DNA of 64,000 nt. Origin: Arthrobacter sp. Bi83 (lineage in GTDB: Bacteria > Actinomycetota > Actinomycetes > Actinomycetales > Micrococcaceae). The notes under the pieces are model-generated. The model searched no databases. It had not been told where the DNA came from and was given only the letters and a program-made list of their open reading frames with translations. A program made the translations under genes and the position numbers. Positions 7,847 through 16,118 of the stretch are shown piece after piece. The DNA lies in NCBI RefSeq assembly GCF_918698095.1, contig NZ_CAKKLY010000009.1, forward strand, positions 1 through 64,000. The letters are read 5' to 3'. The stretch's first letter is position 1. Each line of letters begins with the position of its first letter.

Positions 7847-8565
7847 CTGAAACAGCCACTGCAGGCACGCGCGCAGGCAGCAAATCAGAACAGGCCTACG
7901 CGGCCGTCAAAGCGCGGATCGTGGACGGGACCTACTCCCCCGGCTACCGGCTGGTTCTCGCCAAGATCGCCGAGGACCTCGGGGTCAGCGTGGTTCCGGT
8001 CCGCGAAGCCATCCGCCGGCTCGAAGCCGAAGGGCTGGTCAAGTTCGAACGGAACGTCGGCGCCACCGTGTCCGGGATCGACCCCACCGAGTACCTCTAC
8101 ACGATGCAGACCCTGAGCATCGTCGAGGGCGCCGCCACCGCACTGTCCGCCCCGCTGATCGGGGAGGCTGACATTGCCCGTGCCCGGGCAGTGAACGCCG
8201 AGATGCGCGAATGCCTGGAACACTTCGACCCCGTCCGGTTCACCCGGCTGAACCAGGACTTCCACAGCGTCCTGTTCGAGCACTGCCCCAACCCGCACAT
8301 CCTGGACCTTGTCCACCGGGGCTGGAACCGGCTCGCGTCCCTGCGGTCCTCCACGTTCCGCTTCGTCCCCGGCCGCGCTCATGACTCAGTGGCCGAACAC
8401 GAAGCCCTGCTCCGGCTCGTCGAAACCGGCGCCAGTGCCGACGACATAGAAAAGGCGGCCCGCCTGCACCGCAGCGCCACACTGGACGCCTACCTGGCCC
8501 AAACCCCGGCAGCAGTGCAGGCCGCTGCAGCCGACCACCCGACCCCGCAGACCTCCCAGCAGTAA
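7843..8565 (+). CDS. GntR-family (FCD) regulator of the hpa operon
   Basis: A 240-residue repressor. The winged HTH lies at about 18-85 (KARIVDGTYSPGYRL then VPVREAIRRLEAEGLV). The C-terminal FCD all-helical sensor domain follows, with the expected metal/ligand-site pattern: NQDFH, EHEALL and RLHRS. The start overlaps the previous stop as ATGA, so it is translated with the first operon gene. It is likely to bind the GTATAC site at 6311-6322 and to be released by a pathway aromatic acid. Effector identity is inference. Confidence 0.88.
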   Translation: MTETATAGTRAGSKSEQAYAAVKARIVDGTYSPGYRLVLAKIAEDLGVSVVPVREAIRRLEAEGLVKFERNVGATVSGIDPTEYLYTMQTLSIVEGAATALSAPLIGEADIARARAVNAEMRECLEHFDPVRFTRLNQDFHSVLFEHCPNPHILDLVHRGWNRLASLRSSTFRFVPGRAHDSVAEHEALLRLVETGASADDIEKAARLHRSATLDAYLAQTPAAVQAAAADHPTPQTSQQ

Positions 8566-8576
8566 GGAAAGTAACA

Positions 8577-10091
8577 ATGACGTTCACTGCCGCAGAAACC
8601 ACGGCCCACTACGTTCCGCAGGATCTTCCCACCCACATCCAGCACTACATCAACGGCGAATTTGTCGATTCCGTGGGCGGCAAAACCTTCGACGTCCTGG
8701 ACCCGGTCTCCAACACCAACTACGCCACCGCCGCCGCGGGCCAGAAAGAGGACATCGAGCTCGCTGTTGCCGCCGCCCGCGAAGCCTTCACCAACGGCCC
8801 GTGGCCTAAGATGAAGCCCCGCGAGCGCGCGCGCGTCCTGAACCGGATCGCGGACGCCGTCGAGGCCCAGGAGGAACGGCTCGCAGAACTGGAGACCTTC
8901 GACACCGGCCTGCCCATCACCCAGGCGAAGGGCCAGGCCCTCCGTGCAGCCGAGAACTTCCGCTTCTTCGCGGACCTGATCGTGGCCCAGTTCGACGACG
9001 CCATGAAGGTCCCCGGCTCGCAGATCAACTACGTGAACCGCAAGCCGATCGGCGTCGCCGGCCTCATCACGCCGTGGAACACGCCGTTCATGCTGGAGTC
9101 CTGGAAGCTCGCCCCTGCACTGGCGACCGGCAACACCGTGGTCCTCAAGCCGGCCGAGTTCACCCCGCTCTCGGCCTCGCTCTGGGCACAGATCTTCAAG
9201 GACGCGGGCCTGCCGGACGGCGTCTTCAACCTGGTCAACGGCCTCGGTGAGGAGGCAGGCGACGCGCTGGTCAAGCACCCGGACGTCCCGCTGATCTCCT
9301 TCACCGGCGAGACCACCACGGGGCAGACGATCTTCCGCAACGCCGCGGCCAACCTCAAGGGCCTGTCCATGGAACTTGGCGGCAAGTCCCCGTGCGTCGT
9401 GTTCGCCGACGCCGACCTCGACGCCGCGATCGACTCCGCGCTGTTCGGCGTGTTCTCCCTCAACGGGGAGCGCTGCACCGCCGGCTCCCGCATCCTCGTC
9501 GAACGCGCCATCTACGACGAGTTCTGCGAAAAGTACGCGGCCCGCGCAAAGAAAATCGTGGTCGGCGATCCGCACGATCCCAAGACCCAGGTCGGTGCCC
9601 TGGTCCATCCCGAGCACTACGACAAAGTGGCCTCCTACGTGGAGATCGGCAAGTCAGAAGGCCGGCTCCTGGCCGGCGGCGGACGCCCGGAGCACCTGCC
9701 CGAGGGCAACTACATCGCCCCCACCGTGTTCGCCGACGTCGCCCCGGACGCCCGGATCTTCCAGGAGGAGATCTTCGGCCCCGTCGTCGCCATCACGCCG
9801 TTCGAGAACGACGACGAAGCGCTGGCTTTGGCGAACAACACCCGTTACGGCCTGGCGGCCTACATCTGGACCCAGAACCTCACCCGGGCCCACAACTTCT
9901 CCCAGAACGTGGAAGCCGGGATGGTGTGGCTGAACAGCCACAACGTCCGCGACCTGCGCACCCCGTTCGGCGGCGTCAAGGCCTCCGGGCTGGGCCACGA
10001 GGGCGGCTACCGCTCCATCGACTTCTACACCGACCAGCAGGCCGTGCACATCACGCTCGGCACCGTCCACACCCCGAAATTCGGCGCCTAA
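8577..10091 (+). CDS. hpaE: 5-carboxymethyl-2-hydroxymuconate semialdehyde dehydrogenase
   Basis: A 504-residue NAD-dependent aldehyde dehydrogenase. Catalytic Glu266 sits in MELGGKSP and catalytic Cys300 in NGERCTAGSR; the cofactor site SFTGETTTG is at 241-249. In the homoprotocatechuate pathway it oxidises the semialdehyde made by HpaD to 5-carboxymethyl-2-hydroxymuconate. Its place directly before the ring-cleavage dioxygenase gene supports the HpaE assignment rather than a general ALDH. AAGGAAAG precedes the ATG by a few bases. Confidence 0.9.
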   Translation: MTFTAAETTAHYVPQDLPTHIQHYINGEFVDSVGGKTFDVLDPVSNTNYATAAAGQKEDIELAVAAAREAFTNGPWPKMKPRERARVLNRIADAVEAQEERLAELETFDTGLPITQAKGQALRAAENFRFFADLIVAQFDDAMKVPGSQINYVNRKPIGVAGLITPWNTPFMLESWKLAPALATGNTVVLKPAEFTPLSASLWAQIFKDAGLPDGVFNLVNGLGEEAGDALVKHPDVPLISFTGETTTGQTIFRNAAANLKGLSMELGGKSPCVVFADADLDAAIDSALFGVFSLNGERCTAGSRILVERAIYDEFCEKYAARAKKIVVGDPHDPKTQVGALVHPEHYDKVASYVEIGKSEGRLLAGGGRPEHLPEGNYIAPTVFADVAPDARIFQEEIFGPVVAITPFENDDEALALANNTRYGLAAYIWTQNLTRAHNFSQNVEAGMVWLNSHNVRDLRTPFGGVKASGLGHEGGYRSIDFYTDQQAVHITLGTVHTPKFGA

Positions 10092-10140
10092 GTCTTTCGT
10101 CAGCGCCCAACCAGACCCCTTTCAAAGAAGAGAGAATCCC

Positions 10141-11235
10141 ATGAACCGCCAAATTTCACAGGACAACATCATCCCCAAGCCTTCCGTACCGGCGCCTGAC
10201 ATCGTCCGCTGCGCCTACATGGAAATCGTGGTCACCGACCTCGCCAAGTCCCGCGAGTTCTACGTGGACGTCCTCGGCCTGCACGTCACCGAGGAAGACG
10301 AGAACACCATCTACCTGCGCTCCCTCGAGGAGTTCATCCACCACAACCTGGTCCTGCGCAAGGGGCCGATCGCCGCCGTCGCCGCCTTTGCCTACCGGGT
10401 GAAGTCCCCCGCCGAGGTGGACGCCGCCGAGGCCTACTACAAGGAACTGGGCTGCCGCACCGAACGCCGCAAGGATGGCTTCACCAAGGGCATCGGCGAC
10501 TCCGTCCGCGTAGAGGACCCGCTGGGCTTCCCCTATGAGTTCTTTTACGAGACCGAGCACGTGGAGCGCCTCACCCAGCGCTACGACCTCTACTCCGCCG
10601 GGGAACTGGTCCGGCTGGACCACTTCAACCAGGTCACCCCCGACGTTCCGCGCGGCCGCAAATACCTCGAGGATCTTGGCTTCCGCGTCTCCGAGGACAT
10701 CCAGGACTCAGACGGCGTCACCTATGCCGTGTGGATGCACCGCAAGCAGACCGTGCACGACACCGCACTGACGGGCGGCAACGGCCCGCGCATGCACCAC
10801 GTCGCATTCGCCACGCATGAGAAGCACAACATCATCCAGATCTGCGACAAGATGGGCGCCCTGCGCATCAGCGACCGGATCGAGCGCGGCCCCGGCCGGC
10901 ACGGCGTCTCCAACGCGTTCTACCTCTACATCCTGGACCCGGACGGCCACCGCATCGAGATCTACACCCAGGACTACTACACCGGCGACCCCGACAACCC
11001 CGTGGTGACCTGGGACGTCCACGACAACCAGCGCCGCGACTGGTGGGGCAACCCCGTCGTCCCGTCCTGGTACACCGAGGCGTCCCTGGTCCTTGACCTG
11101 GACGGCAATCCTCAGCCCGTCATCGAGCGCACCGACGCCTCGGAGATGGCCGTCACCGTGGGCGCCGACGGTTTCTCCTACACGCGCAAAGACGGAGCCG
11201 ACGCCGAGGGGTTCAAACTCGGGGCGCAGGTCTAG
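10141..11235 (+). CDS. hpaD: Homoprotocatechuate (3,4-dihydroxyphenylacetate) 2,3-dioxygenase
   Basis: A 364-residue extradiol ring-cleavage dioxygenase of the vicinal oxygen chelate fold. It matches the Brevibacterium fuscum HPCD / Arthrobacter globiformis MndD family residue for residue with an offset of six. Metal ligands are His161, His220 and Glu273. The second-sphere acid/base is His206, with Asn163, Trp198 and Tyr263 at the other known active-site positions. It cleaves homoprotocatechuate next to the diol to give 5-carboxymethyl-2-hydroxymuconate semialdehyde. HPCD uses Fe(II) and MndD uses Mn(II) with nearly the same site, so the metal cannot be told from sequence. It is flanked by hpaE and hpaH, as expected. 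Confidence 0.95.
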   Translation: MNRQISQDNIIPKPSVPAPDIVRCAYMEIVVTDLAKSREFYVDVLGLHVTEEDENTIYLRSLEEFIHHNLVLRKGPIAAVAAFAYRVKSPAEVDAAEAYYKELGCRTERRKDGFTKGIGDSVRVEDPLGFPYEFFYETEHVERLTQRYDLYSAGELVRLDHFNQVTPDVPRGRKYLEDLGFRVSEDIQDSDGVTYAVWMHRKQTVHDTALTGGNGPRMHHVAFATHEKHNIIQICDKMGALRISDRIERGPGRHGVSNAFYLYILDPDGHRIEIYTQDYYTGDPDNPVVTWDVHDNQRRDWWGNPVVPSWYTEASLVLDLDGNPQPVIERTDASEMAVTVGADGFSYTRKDGADAEGFKLGAQV

Positions 11236-11323
11236 CCAGACAGCGCTGCCGGCCCCGCGCCATGGCGTGCGGGGCCGGCAGCCGTCCGACGGACTGACCT
11301 GCCCACCATTGAGGAGCGCATGA

Positions 11324-12109
11324 ATGCTTGACCCGAAAACAATCGAGGCGATCGCCGACGAACTCGTGGAGGCCGGCCGCAGCCGGACGCCGGTGCCGCG
11401 CCTGACCGCCCGCTACCCGGACATGACGGTGGAGGATTCCTACGCCGTGCAGCAGCTGTGGCGGCGGCGGAACGAGGAAGCCGGCCGGAAGCTCGTGGGC
11501 CGCAAGATCGGCCTCACGTCCAAGGCGATGCAGGCGGCCACGGGCATCACCGAACCCGACTACGGCGCGATTTTCGACGACATGGTCCTCGAAACCGGCT
11601 GCTCCGTTCAGTGGGACAGGTACACACACCCGCGGGTCGAGGTGGAGCTCGCGTTCGTGCTCAAGCAGGACCTCTCCGGCCCCGGCTGCACCATCTTCGA
11701 CGTCCTCAACGCCACCGACTACGTGGTCCCGGCGCTCGAAATCCTGGACTCCCGGATCGAGATGGAGGGCCGGACCATCGTGGACACCATCGCGGACAAC
11801 GCGGCCATGGGCGCCATGGTGGTGGGCGGCAATCCCGTCCGCCCGGACGCCGTCGACCTCCGCTGGGTATCCGCGATCCTCTACAAGAACCAGACGGTGG
11901 AAGAGACCGGCGTGGCCGCCGGCGTCCTGGACCATCCCGCCGCGGGCGTGCACTGGCTCGCCAACAAGATTGCCGCCCACGGCGACGGCATGAAGGCCGG
12001 GGACATCATCCTCGCCGGCTCTTTCACCCGACCGCTGTGGGTCTTCAAGGGTGACACCGTCCACGCCGATTACGGACCCCTCGGGAGCATCACGTGCCGA
12101 TTCGAGTAG
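11324..12109 (+). CDS. hpaH: 2-oxo-hept-4-ene-1,7-dioate hydratase
   Basis: A 261-residue FAH-superfamily hydratase of the HpaH/MhpD group. The family hallmark RVEVELAFVL provides the paired metal-ligand glutamates Glu106 and Glu108, and the conserved RKIGLTSKAMQ segment is near residue 60. It adds water to 2-oxohept-4-ene-1,7-dioate to give the 4-hydroxy-2-oxo acid cleaved by HpaI. An ATG at 11320 opens only a three-codon frame; the ATG at 11324, seven bases after GAGGAG, is the start. The 3' end overlaps the hpaI start by 16 bases. Confidence 0.92.
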   Translation: MLDPKTIEAIADELVEAGRSRTPVPRLTARYPDMTVEDSYAVQQLWRRRNEEAGRKLVGRKIGLTSKAMQAATGITEPDYGAIFDDMVLETGCSVQWDRYTHPRVEVELAFVLKQDLSGPGCTIFDVLNATDYVVPALEILDSRIEMEGRTIVDTIADNAAMGAMVVGGNPVRPDAVDLRWVSAILYKNQTVEETGVAAGVLDHPAAGVHWLANKIAAHGDGMKAGDIILAGSFTRPLWVFKGDTVHADYGPLGSITCRFE

Positions 12110-12915
12110 AACCCGATGCAACATTCCGAGACGCCTTGGCAGCCGCGGACAGGCCGCTCGCCGGCATGTGGGTCTGTTCCGGCAGCCCGCTCGTGGCCGA
12201 GATCTGCGCCGGGGCAGGCCTGGACTGGCTCCTGATCGACGCCGAACACAGCCCCAACGGCCTGGAATCAATCCTGGCCCAGCTCCAGGCAGTGCACGGC
12301 TACCCCGTCCAGACCCTGGTCCGTCCCCCGGTCAACGACACCGTGGTGATCAAGCAGTATCTGGACCTCGGCGTCCAGAACCTGCTGGTCCCCATGGTGA
12401 ACTCAGGGGCCGAGGCCGAAGCTGCCGTCGCCGCCACCCGTTACCCGCCGCACGGCGTCCGCGGGGTCGGCTCCGCGCTGGCCCGCGCCGCCCGGTGGAA
12501 CCGCATTCCGGACTACCTGGCCCGCGCCTCCGAAACGGTGAGCGTGACCGTGCAGATCGAATCCGAATCCGCCGTTGCCGCGGTGGAGGACATCCTGGCG
12601 GTGGACGGTGTGGACGCCATCTTCCTGGGACCGTCAGACCTCGCCGCCTCGATGGGCCTGCTGGGACAGCAGGAACACCCAAAGGTGCGCGCCGCCGTCG
12701 AACACTGCATCGCCGCCGCCAACACGGCGGGCAAACCCGCCGGCGTGAACGCCTTCAGCCCGGACACCGCCCGCAGCTACCTGGCGGCCGGCGCCGCGTT
12801 TGTTCTGGTGGGCGCCGACGTGGCAATCCTGGCCCGCGGCTCCGAAGCACTAGCCGCCGAGTACATCACGCGGGACGCGGTAACTGAGCCTGCTGAAACC
12901 CCGACCAGCTACTGA
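12094..12915 (+). CDS. hpaI: 4-hydroxy-2-oxoheptane-1,7-dioate aldolase
   Basis: A 273-residue class II pyruvate aldolase of the HpcH/HpaI family. All key residues of the E. coli enzyme are found with an offset of seven: His52 (DAEHSPN), Arg77 (VRPP), metal ligand Glu156 (IESESA) and Asp182 (GPSDLA). It splits 4-hydroxy-2-oxoheptanedioate into pyruvate and succinate semialdehyde. The GTG start at 12094 overlaps the end of hpaH. The last ten or so codons run into a copy of the CCTG-CGAAACC repeat that fills the following spacer, so the C-terminal TEPAETPTSY was probably acquired from repeat DNA. Confidence 0.93.
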   Translation: MPIRVEPDATFRDALAAADRPLAGMWVCSGSPLVAEICAGAGLDWLLIDAEHSPNGLESILAQLQAVHGYPVQTLVRPPVNDTVVIKQYLDLGVQNLLVPMVNSGAEAEAAVAATRYPPHGVRGVGSALARAARWNRIPDYLARASETVSVTVQIESESAVAAVEDILAVDGVDAIFLGPSDLAASMGLLGQQEHPKVRAAVEHCIAAANTAGKPAGVNAFSPDTARSYLAAGAAFVLVGADVAILARGSEALAAEYITRDAVTEPAETPTSY

Positions 12916-13002
12916 CTCGAACCGCTGGTTGAACCTGTCGAAACCGCTTCCCCTGGTAGAACCTGCCGAAACCGCTTCCGCTGGTTGAGCCTGTCGAAAC
13001 CC
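12884..13002. repeat. Imperfect tandem repeats of the GGTTGAGCCTGTCGAAACC type
   Basis: Four related units are seen: CTGAGCCTGCTGAAACC (12884-12900, inside the end of hpaI), one at 12923-12945, one at 12952-12973 and one at 12979-13002. The spacing of the last three is about 28 bases. The first and last are both followed by CCGACCA. The same GAGCCTGTCG core reappears in the hairpin at 16009-16056. Short dispersed repeats of this kind are frequent in Micrococcaceae intergenic DNA. Confidence 0.75.
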
Positions 13003-13031
13003 CGACCAAAACTTTCTGAGGAGACTCCCGC

Positions 13032-14537
13032 ATGTCCACTTCGCCCGCACTCTCCCCTGCCATCTCACCCGCCCGTGAGACTGATCTTCTCGCCTCCGTC
13101 CCCACCGGCCTGCTGATTGGCGGGCAGTGGCGGCAGGCGTCCGACGGCGGCACGTTCGACGTGCACGACCCCGCCACCGGGGAGGTACTCGCCACCCTGG
13201 CCTCCGCCACGAGCGCAGACGCACTGGCCGCTCTCGACGCCGCAGACAAGGCCCAGGCCTCCTGGGCCCGGACGGCGCCGCGTGAACGTGCCGAAATCCT
13301 GCGCCGCGCCTTCGACCTCGTGACCGCACGGGCCGAGGACTTCGCCCTGCTGATGACCCTGGAAATGGGCAAACCGTTGGCCGAAGCCCGCGGCGAAGTT
13401 ACCTACGGCGCCGAATTCCTGCGCTGGTTCTCGGAGGAGACAGTCCGTGATTACGGCCGCTACCTCACCACACCGGAGGGCAAGAACAAGATCCTGGTCC
13501 AGCACAAGCCCGTGGGCCCCTGCCTGCTCATCACTCCGTGGAACTTCCCGCTCGCCATGGCCACCCGCAAGGTCGCCCCGGCCGTCGCAGCCGGCTGCAC
13601 CATGGTCCTCAAGCCAGCCAAGCTCACCCCGCTGACCGCACAGCTGTTTGCCCAGACCATGCTCGACGCCGGCCTGCCCGCCGGCGTCCTGAACGTCGTC
13701 TCCTCCTCCAGCGCTTCGGGGATCTCAGGGCCGCTGCTGAAGGATTCCCGGCTGCGGAAGGTCTCCTTTACCGGCTCCACCCCGGTCGGCAAGCGCCTCA
13801 TGGCCGACGCCGCACAGAATGTCCTGCGCACCTCCATGGAACTCGGCGGCAACGCCCCGTTCATCGTGTTCGAGGACGCCGACCTGGACAAGGCTGTGGA
13901 CGGAGCCATGGCCGCCAAGATGCGGAACATGGGCGAAGCCTGCACCGCAGCCAACCGCTTTCTGGTCCAGGAATCCGTGGCGGCCGAGTTCACACAAAAA
14001 TTCGCCGCTGCCATGGGAGCCCTGGTCACCGGCCGCGGGACGGAACCGGACACCAAGGTCGGCCCGCTGATCGACGCCGGCGCCCGTGACGACGTGCACG
14101 CACTGGTGAGTGCCGCCGTCGAGGCCGGCGCCACAGCGGTTACCGGCGGCGCACCGGTAGCGGGCGCTGGCTACTTTTACCAGCCCACCGTCCTGGCCAA
14201 CGTGCCGAATGACGCCGAGATCCTGCGCCAGGAGATCTTCGGGCCGGTGGCTCCCGTCACCACCTTCACCACCGAATTGGACGCCATCCGGCTCGCCAAC
14301 GCCACCGAATACGGTCTGGCGTCCTACGTCTACAGCCGGGACTTCAACCGGCTGCTCCGTGTGGCCGAACAGATCGAGTTCGGCATGGTTGGCTTCAACG
14401 CCGGCGTCATCTCCAACGCCGCCGCTCCGTTCGGCGGCGTCAAGCACTCCGGGCTCGGGCGTGAAGGCGGCTCCGAAGGCATCGCCGAATACACCACCAC
14501 GCAGTACATCGGCATCGCCGACCCGTACGCTTCCTGA
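13032..14537 (+). CDS. Succinate semialdehyde dehydrogenase (GabD-like)
   Basis: A 501-residue aldehyde dehydrogenase with catalytic Glu270 (MELGGNAP) and Cys304 (GEACTAANRF), the pattern typical of GabD-type succinate semialdehyde dehydrogenases. The cofactor strand SFTGSTPVGK lies at 246-254. In this operon it would oxidise the succinate semialdehyde released by HpaI to succinate for the TCA cycle. GAGGAG precedes the ATG. It is separated from hpaI by the repeat-filled spacer but no terminator is seen, so it is likely co-transcribed. NAD versus NADP preference is not judged. Confidence 0.88.
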   Translation: MSTSPALSPAISPARETDLLASVPTGLLIGGQWRQASDGGTFDVHDPATGEVLATLASATSADALAALDAADKAQASWARTAPRERAEILRRAFDLVTARAEDFALLMTLEMGKPLAEARGEVTYGAEFLRWFSEETVRDYGRYLTTPEGKNKILVQHKPVGPCLLITPWNFPLAMATRKVAPAVAAGCTMVLKPAKLTPLTAQLFAQTMLDAGLPAGVLNVVSSSSASGISGPLLKDSRLRKVSFTGSTPVGKRLMADAAQNVLRTSMELGGNAPFIVFEDADLDKAVDGAMAAKMRNMGEACTAANRFLVQESVAAEFTQKFAAAMGALVTGRGTEPDTKVGPLIDAGARDDVHALVSAAVEAGATAVTGGAPVAGAGYFYQPTVLANVPNDAEILRQEIFGPVAPVTTFTTELDAIRLANATEYGLASYVYSRDFNRLLRVAEQIEFGMVGFNAGVISNAAAPFGGVKHSGLGREGGSEGIAEYTTTQYIGIADPYAS

Positions 14538-14604
14538 CTTTCTGGACTTCGTCAAAAGCCACCGCTAGCGGGACACACCGACGTGCCCGCAGGAAAGAGA
14601 CACA

Positions 14605-16005
14605 ATGAGCGCCCTGTCGCATCAACAACGCAATTCGGCACCGCAACGAAATTCGGGACGGGAAAACCGTCGCGTAGCGTTTGCCACCATCGTCGGGACC
14701 ACCGTCGAGTGGTACGACTTCTTCATCTACGCGAACGCTGCCGGCCTGGTTTTCGCCAAGCTTTTCTTCGAACCCGCCGGCAACGACATAGCCCTGTTGG
14801 TTTCCTTCGCGTCAGTGGGTCTGAGCTTCCTGTTCCGGCCCTTGGGCGCATTCCTGGCCGGACACTTCGGAGACCGACTGGGTCGCCGGGCCATGCTGGT
14901 CCTCACCATGATCCTCATGGGAGCCGCCACCACCCTGATCGGCGTGCTGCCCACCTACGAGACCGCCGGCCTGACTGCACCCGTCCTGCTGCTGCTTCTG
15001 CGCATCCTGCAAGGCATCTCTGCGGGCGGGGAATGGGGCGGTGCGGTCCTCATGGCCGTGGAACACGCGCCCAGTTCCAAGCGCGGACTGTTCGGTTCGT
15101 TCCCGCAACTCGGCGTCCCCTTGGGCATGCTGCTTGCGGCCGGCGTCCTGGCCCTGATGTCCGGCGTGGTCTCGCCCGGTGCGGCTTTCGTCGAGTGGGG
15201 CTGGCGTGTCCCGTTCCTGCTCAGCTTCGTGCTGATCATCGTGGGCTTCATTGTGCGTCGGAGCGTAGACGAGAGCCCTGTCTTTGCGGAAATCGCCACT
15301 CGGAGGCAGCAGACGCGCGTTCCGATCGTGGAGCTGTTCAAAAAGCACTGGCTGCTGGTCCTCCTTGCGGCGCTGGTCTTTGCAGGCAACAACGCCGCCG
15401 GGTATATGACCACCGGCGGCTATATCCTCAGCTACGCCACCGCCCCGAAGGGACTGGCCATGGACCGCACCCAGGTGCTCCTCGCCGTCACGGCCGCGGC
15501 CGCCCTGTGGTTCGTCTTTACGCTCATCGCCGGCTTCCTCGCCGACAGCATCGGCCGCAAGAAGACCTACCTCATCGGCTATGGCTGCCTGATGGTCACG
15601 TTCTTCCCGCTGTTTTGGCTCATCAATAGCGGCAACATCTGGGCCATGTTCCTGGGCCTGGCCTTGTTCAGCGTCGGACTCGGCCTCACCTACGGACCGC
15701 AGGCCGCCCTCTACAGTGAACTCTTTCCGGCATCCATCCGTTTCTCCGGAGTGGCCATCTCCTATGCTCTGGGCGCGATTATCGGCGGTGCCTTTGCTCC
15801 GGCGATCGCCACCGCACTGGTCCAGGCGACGGGGACCACCATGTCGGTGTCTGCGTACCTGCTCGTTGTCGCGCTGATCTCAACGGGCGCGGTGCTGATG
15901 ATCCGCGAACGGAAGGGCATCGACCTGGGCATCGATAACCAGGCCGAGCAGGAAGTCGGCGCCACCGTCTTCGACCGGCGCAGCCCCGTCACGAACGAGG
16001 TCTGA
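14605..16005 (+). CDS. MFS transporter, metabolite:H+ symporter (MHS) family
   Basis: A 466-residue major facilitator with about twelve membrane helices. The opening TVEWYDFFIYANAAGLVF and the first-loop motif GHFGDRLGRRAML identify the MHS subfamily, which includes shikimate, proline/betaine and aromatic acid importers. A second loop motif, DSIGRKKTYLIGYG, follows helix 8. As the last gene of the hpa operon it probably imports 4-hydroxyphenylacetate or a related aromatic acid. A perfect 18-pair hairpin follows immediately. Confidence 0.87.
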   Translation: MSALSHQQRNSAPQRNSGRENRRVAFATIVGTTVEWYDFFIYANAAGLVFAKLFFEPAGNDIALLVSFASVGLSFLFRPLGAFLAGHFGDRLGRRAMLVLTMILMGAATTLIGVLPTYETAGLTAPVLLLLLRILQGISAGGEWGGAVLMAVEHAPSSKRGLFGSFPQLGVPLGMLLAAGVLALMSGVVSPGAAFVEWGWRVPFLLSFVLIIVGFIVRRSVDESPVFAEIATRRQQTRVPIVELFKKHWLLVLLAALVFAGNNAAGYMTTGGYILSYATAPKGLAMDRTQVLLAVTAAAALWFVFTLIAGFLADSIGRKKTYLIGYGCLMVTFFPLFWLINSGNIWAMFLGLALFSVGLGLTYGPQAALYSELFPASIRFSGVAISYALGAIIGGAFAPAIATALVQATGTTMSVSAYLLVVALISTGAVLMIRERKGIDLGIDNQAEQEVGATVFDRRSPVTNEV

Positions 16006-16008
16006 TCC

Positions 16009-16056
16009 CCGGTAGTGAGCCTGTCGCCCCCCGGTCCTCGACAGGCTCACTACCGG
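16009..16056. terminator. Terminator of the hpa operon (18-bp perfect stem)
   Basis: Arms 16009-16026 and 16039-16056 are perfect inverted repeats around a 12-base loop. The arm contains GTGAGCCTGTCG, the core of the dispersed repeats at 12.9 kb, so this terminator appears to be built from two opposed repeat copies. Confidence 0.75.
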
Positions 16057-16118
16057 CAGTAGGGCTACCCGGCCTGCCGCGGCAATGTCGGGGTCGGCTC
16101 CGGCAATAGACTGAAGCC

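Noticed and set aside
8490..9617. Minus-strand 375-codon ORF opposite hpaE
   Set aside because: Antisense shadow of a high-GC gene whose hpaE reading is motif-proven; no ribosome-binding site or known fold.
12051..12887. 278-codon plus-strand ORF over hpaI
   Set aside because: Arg/Pro/Gly-rich frame typical of a shadow; hpaI catalytic residues are all in the other frame.
12884..13002. CRISPR-like array
   Set aside because: Repeat units are degenerate, only about 20 bases, with very short and similar spacers and no cas genes; it is a dispersed-repeat cluster.
14583..15629. 348-codon ORF overlapping the MHS transporter
   Set aside because: Out-of-frame shadow; the transporter frame has twelve hydrophobic helices and MHS motifs.
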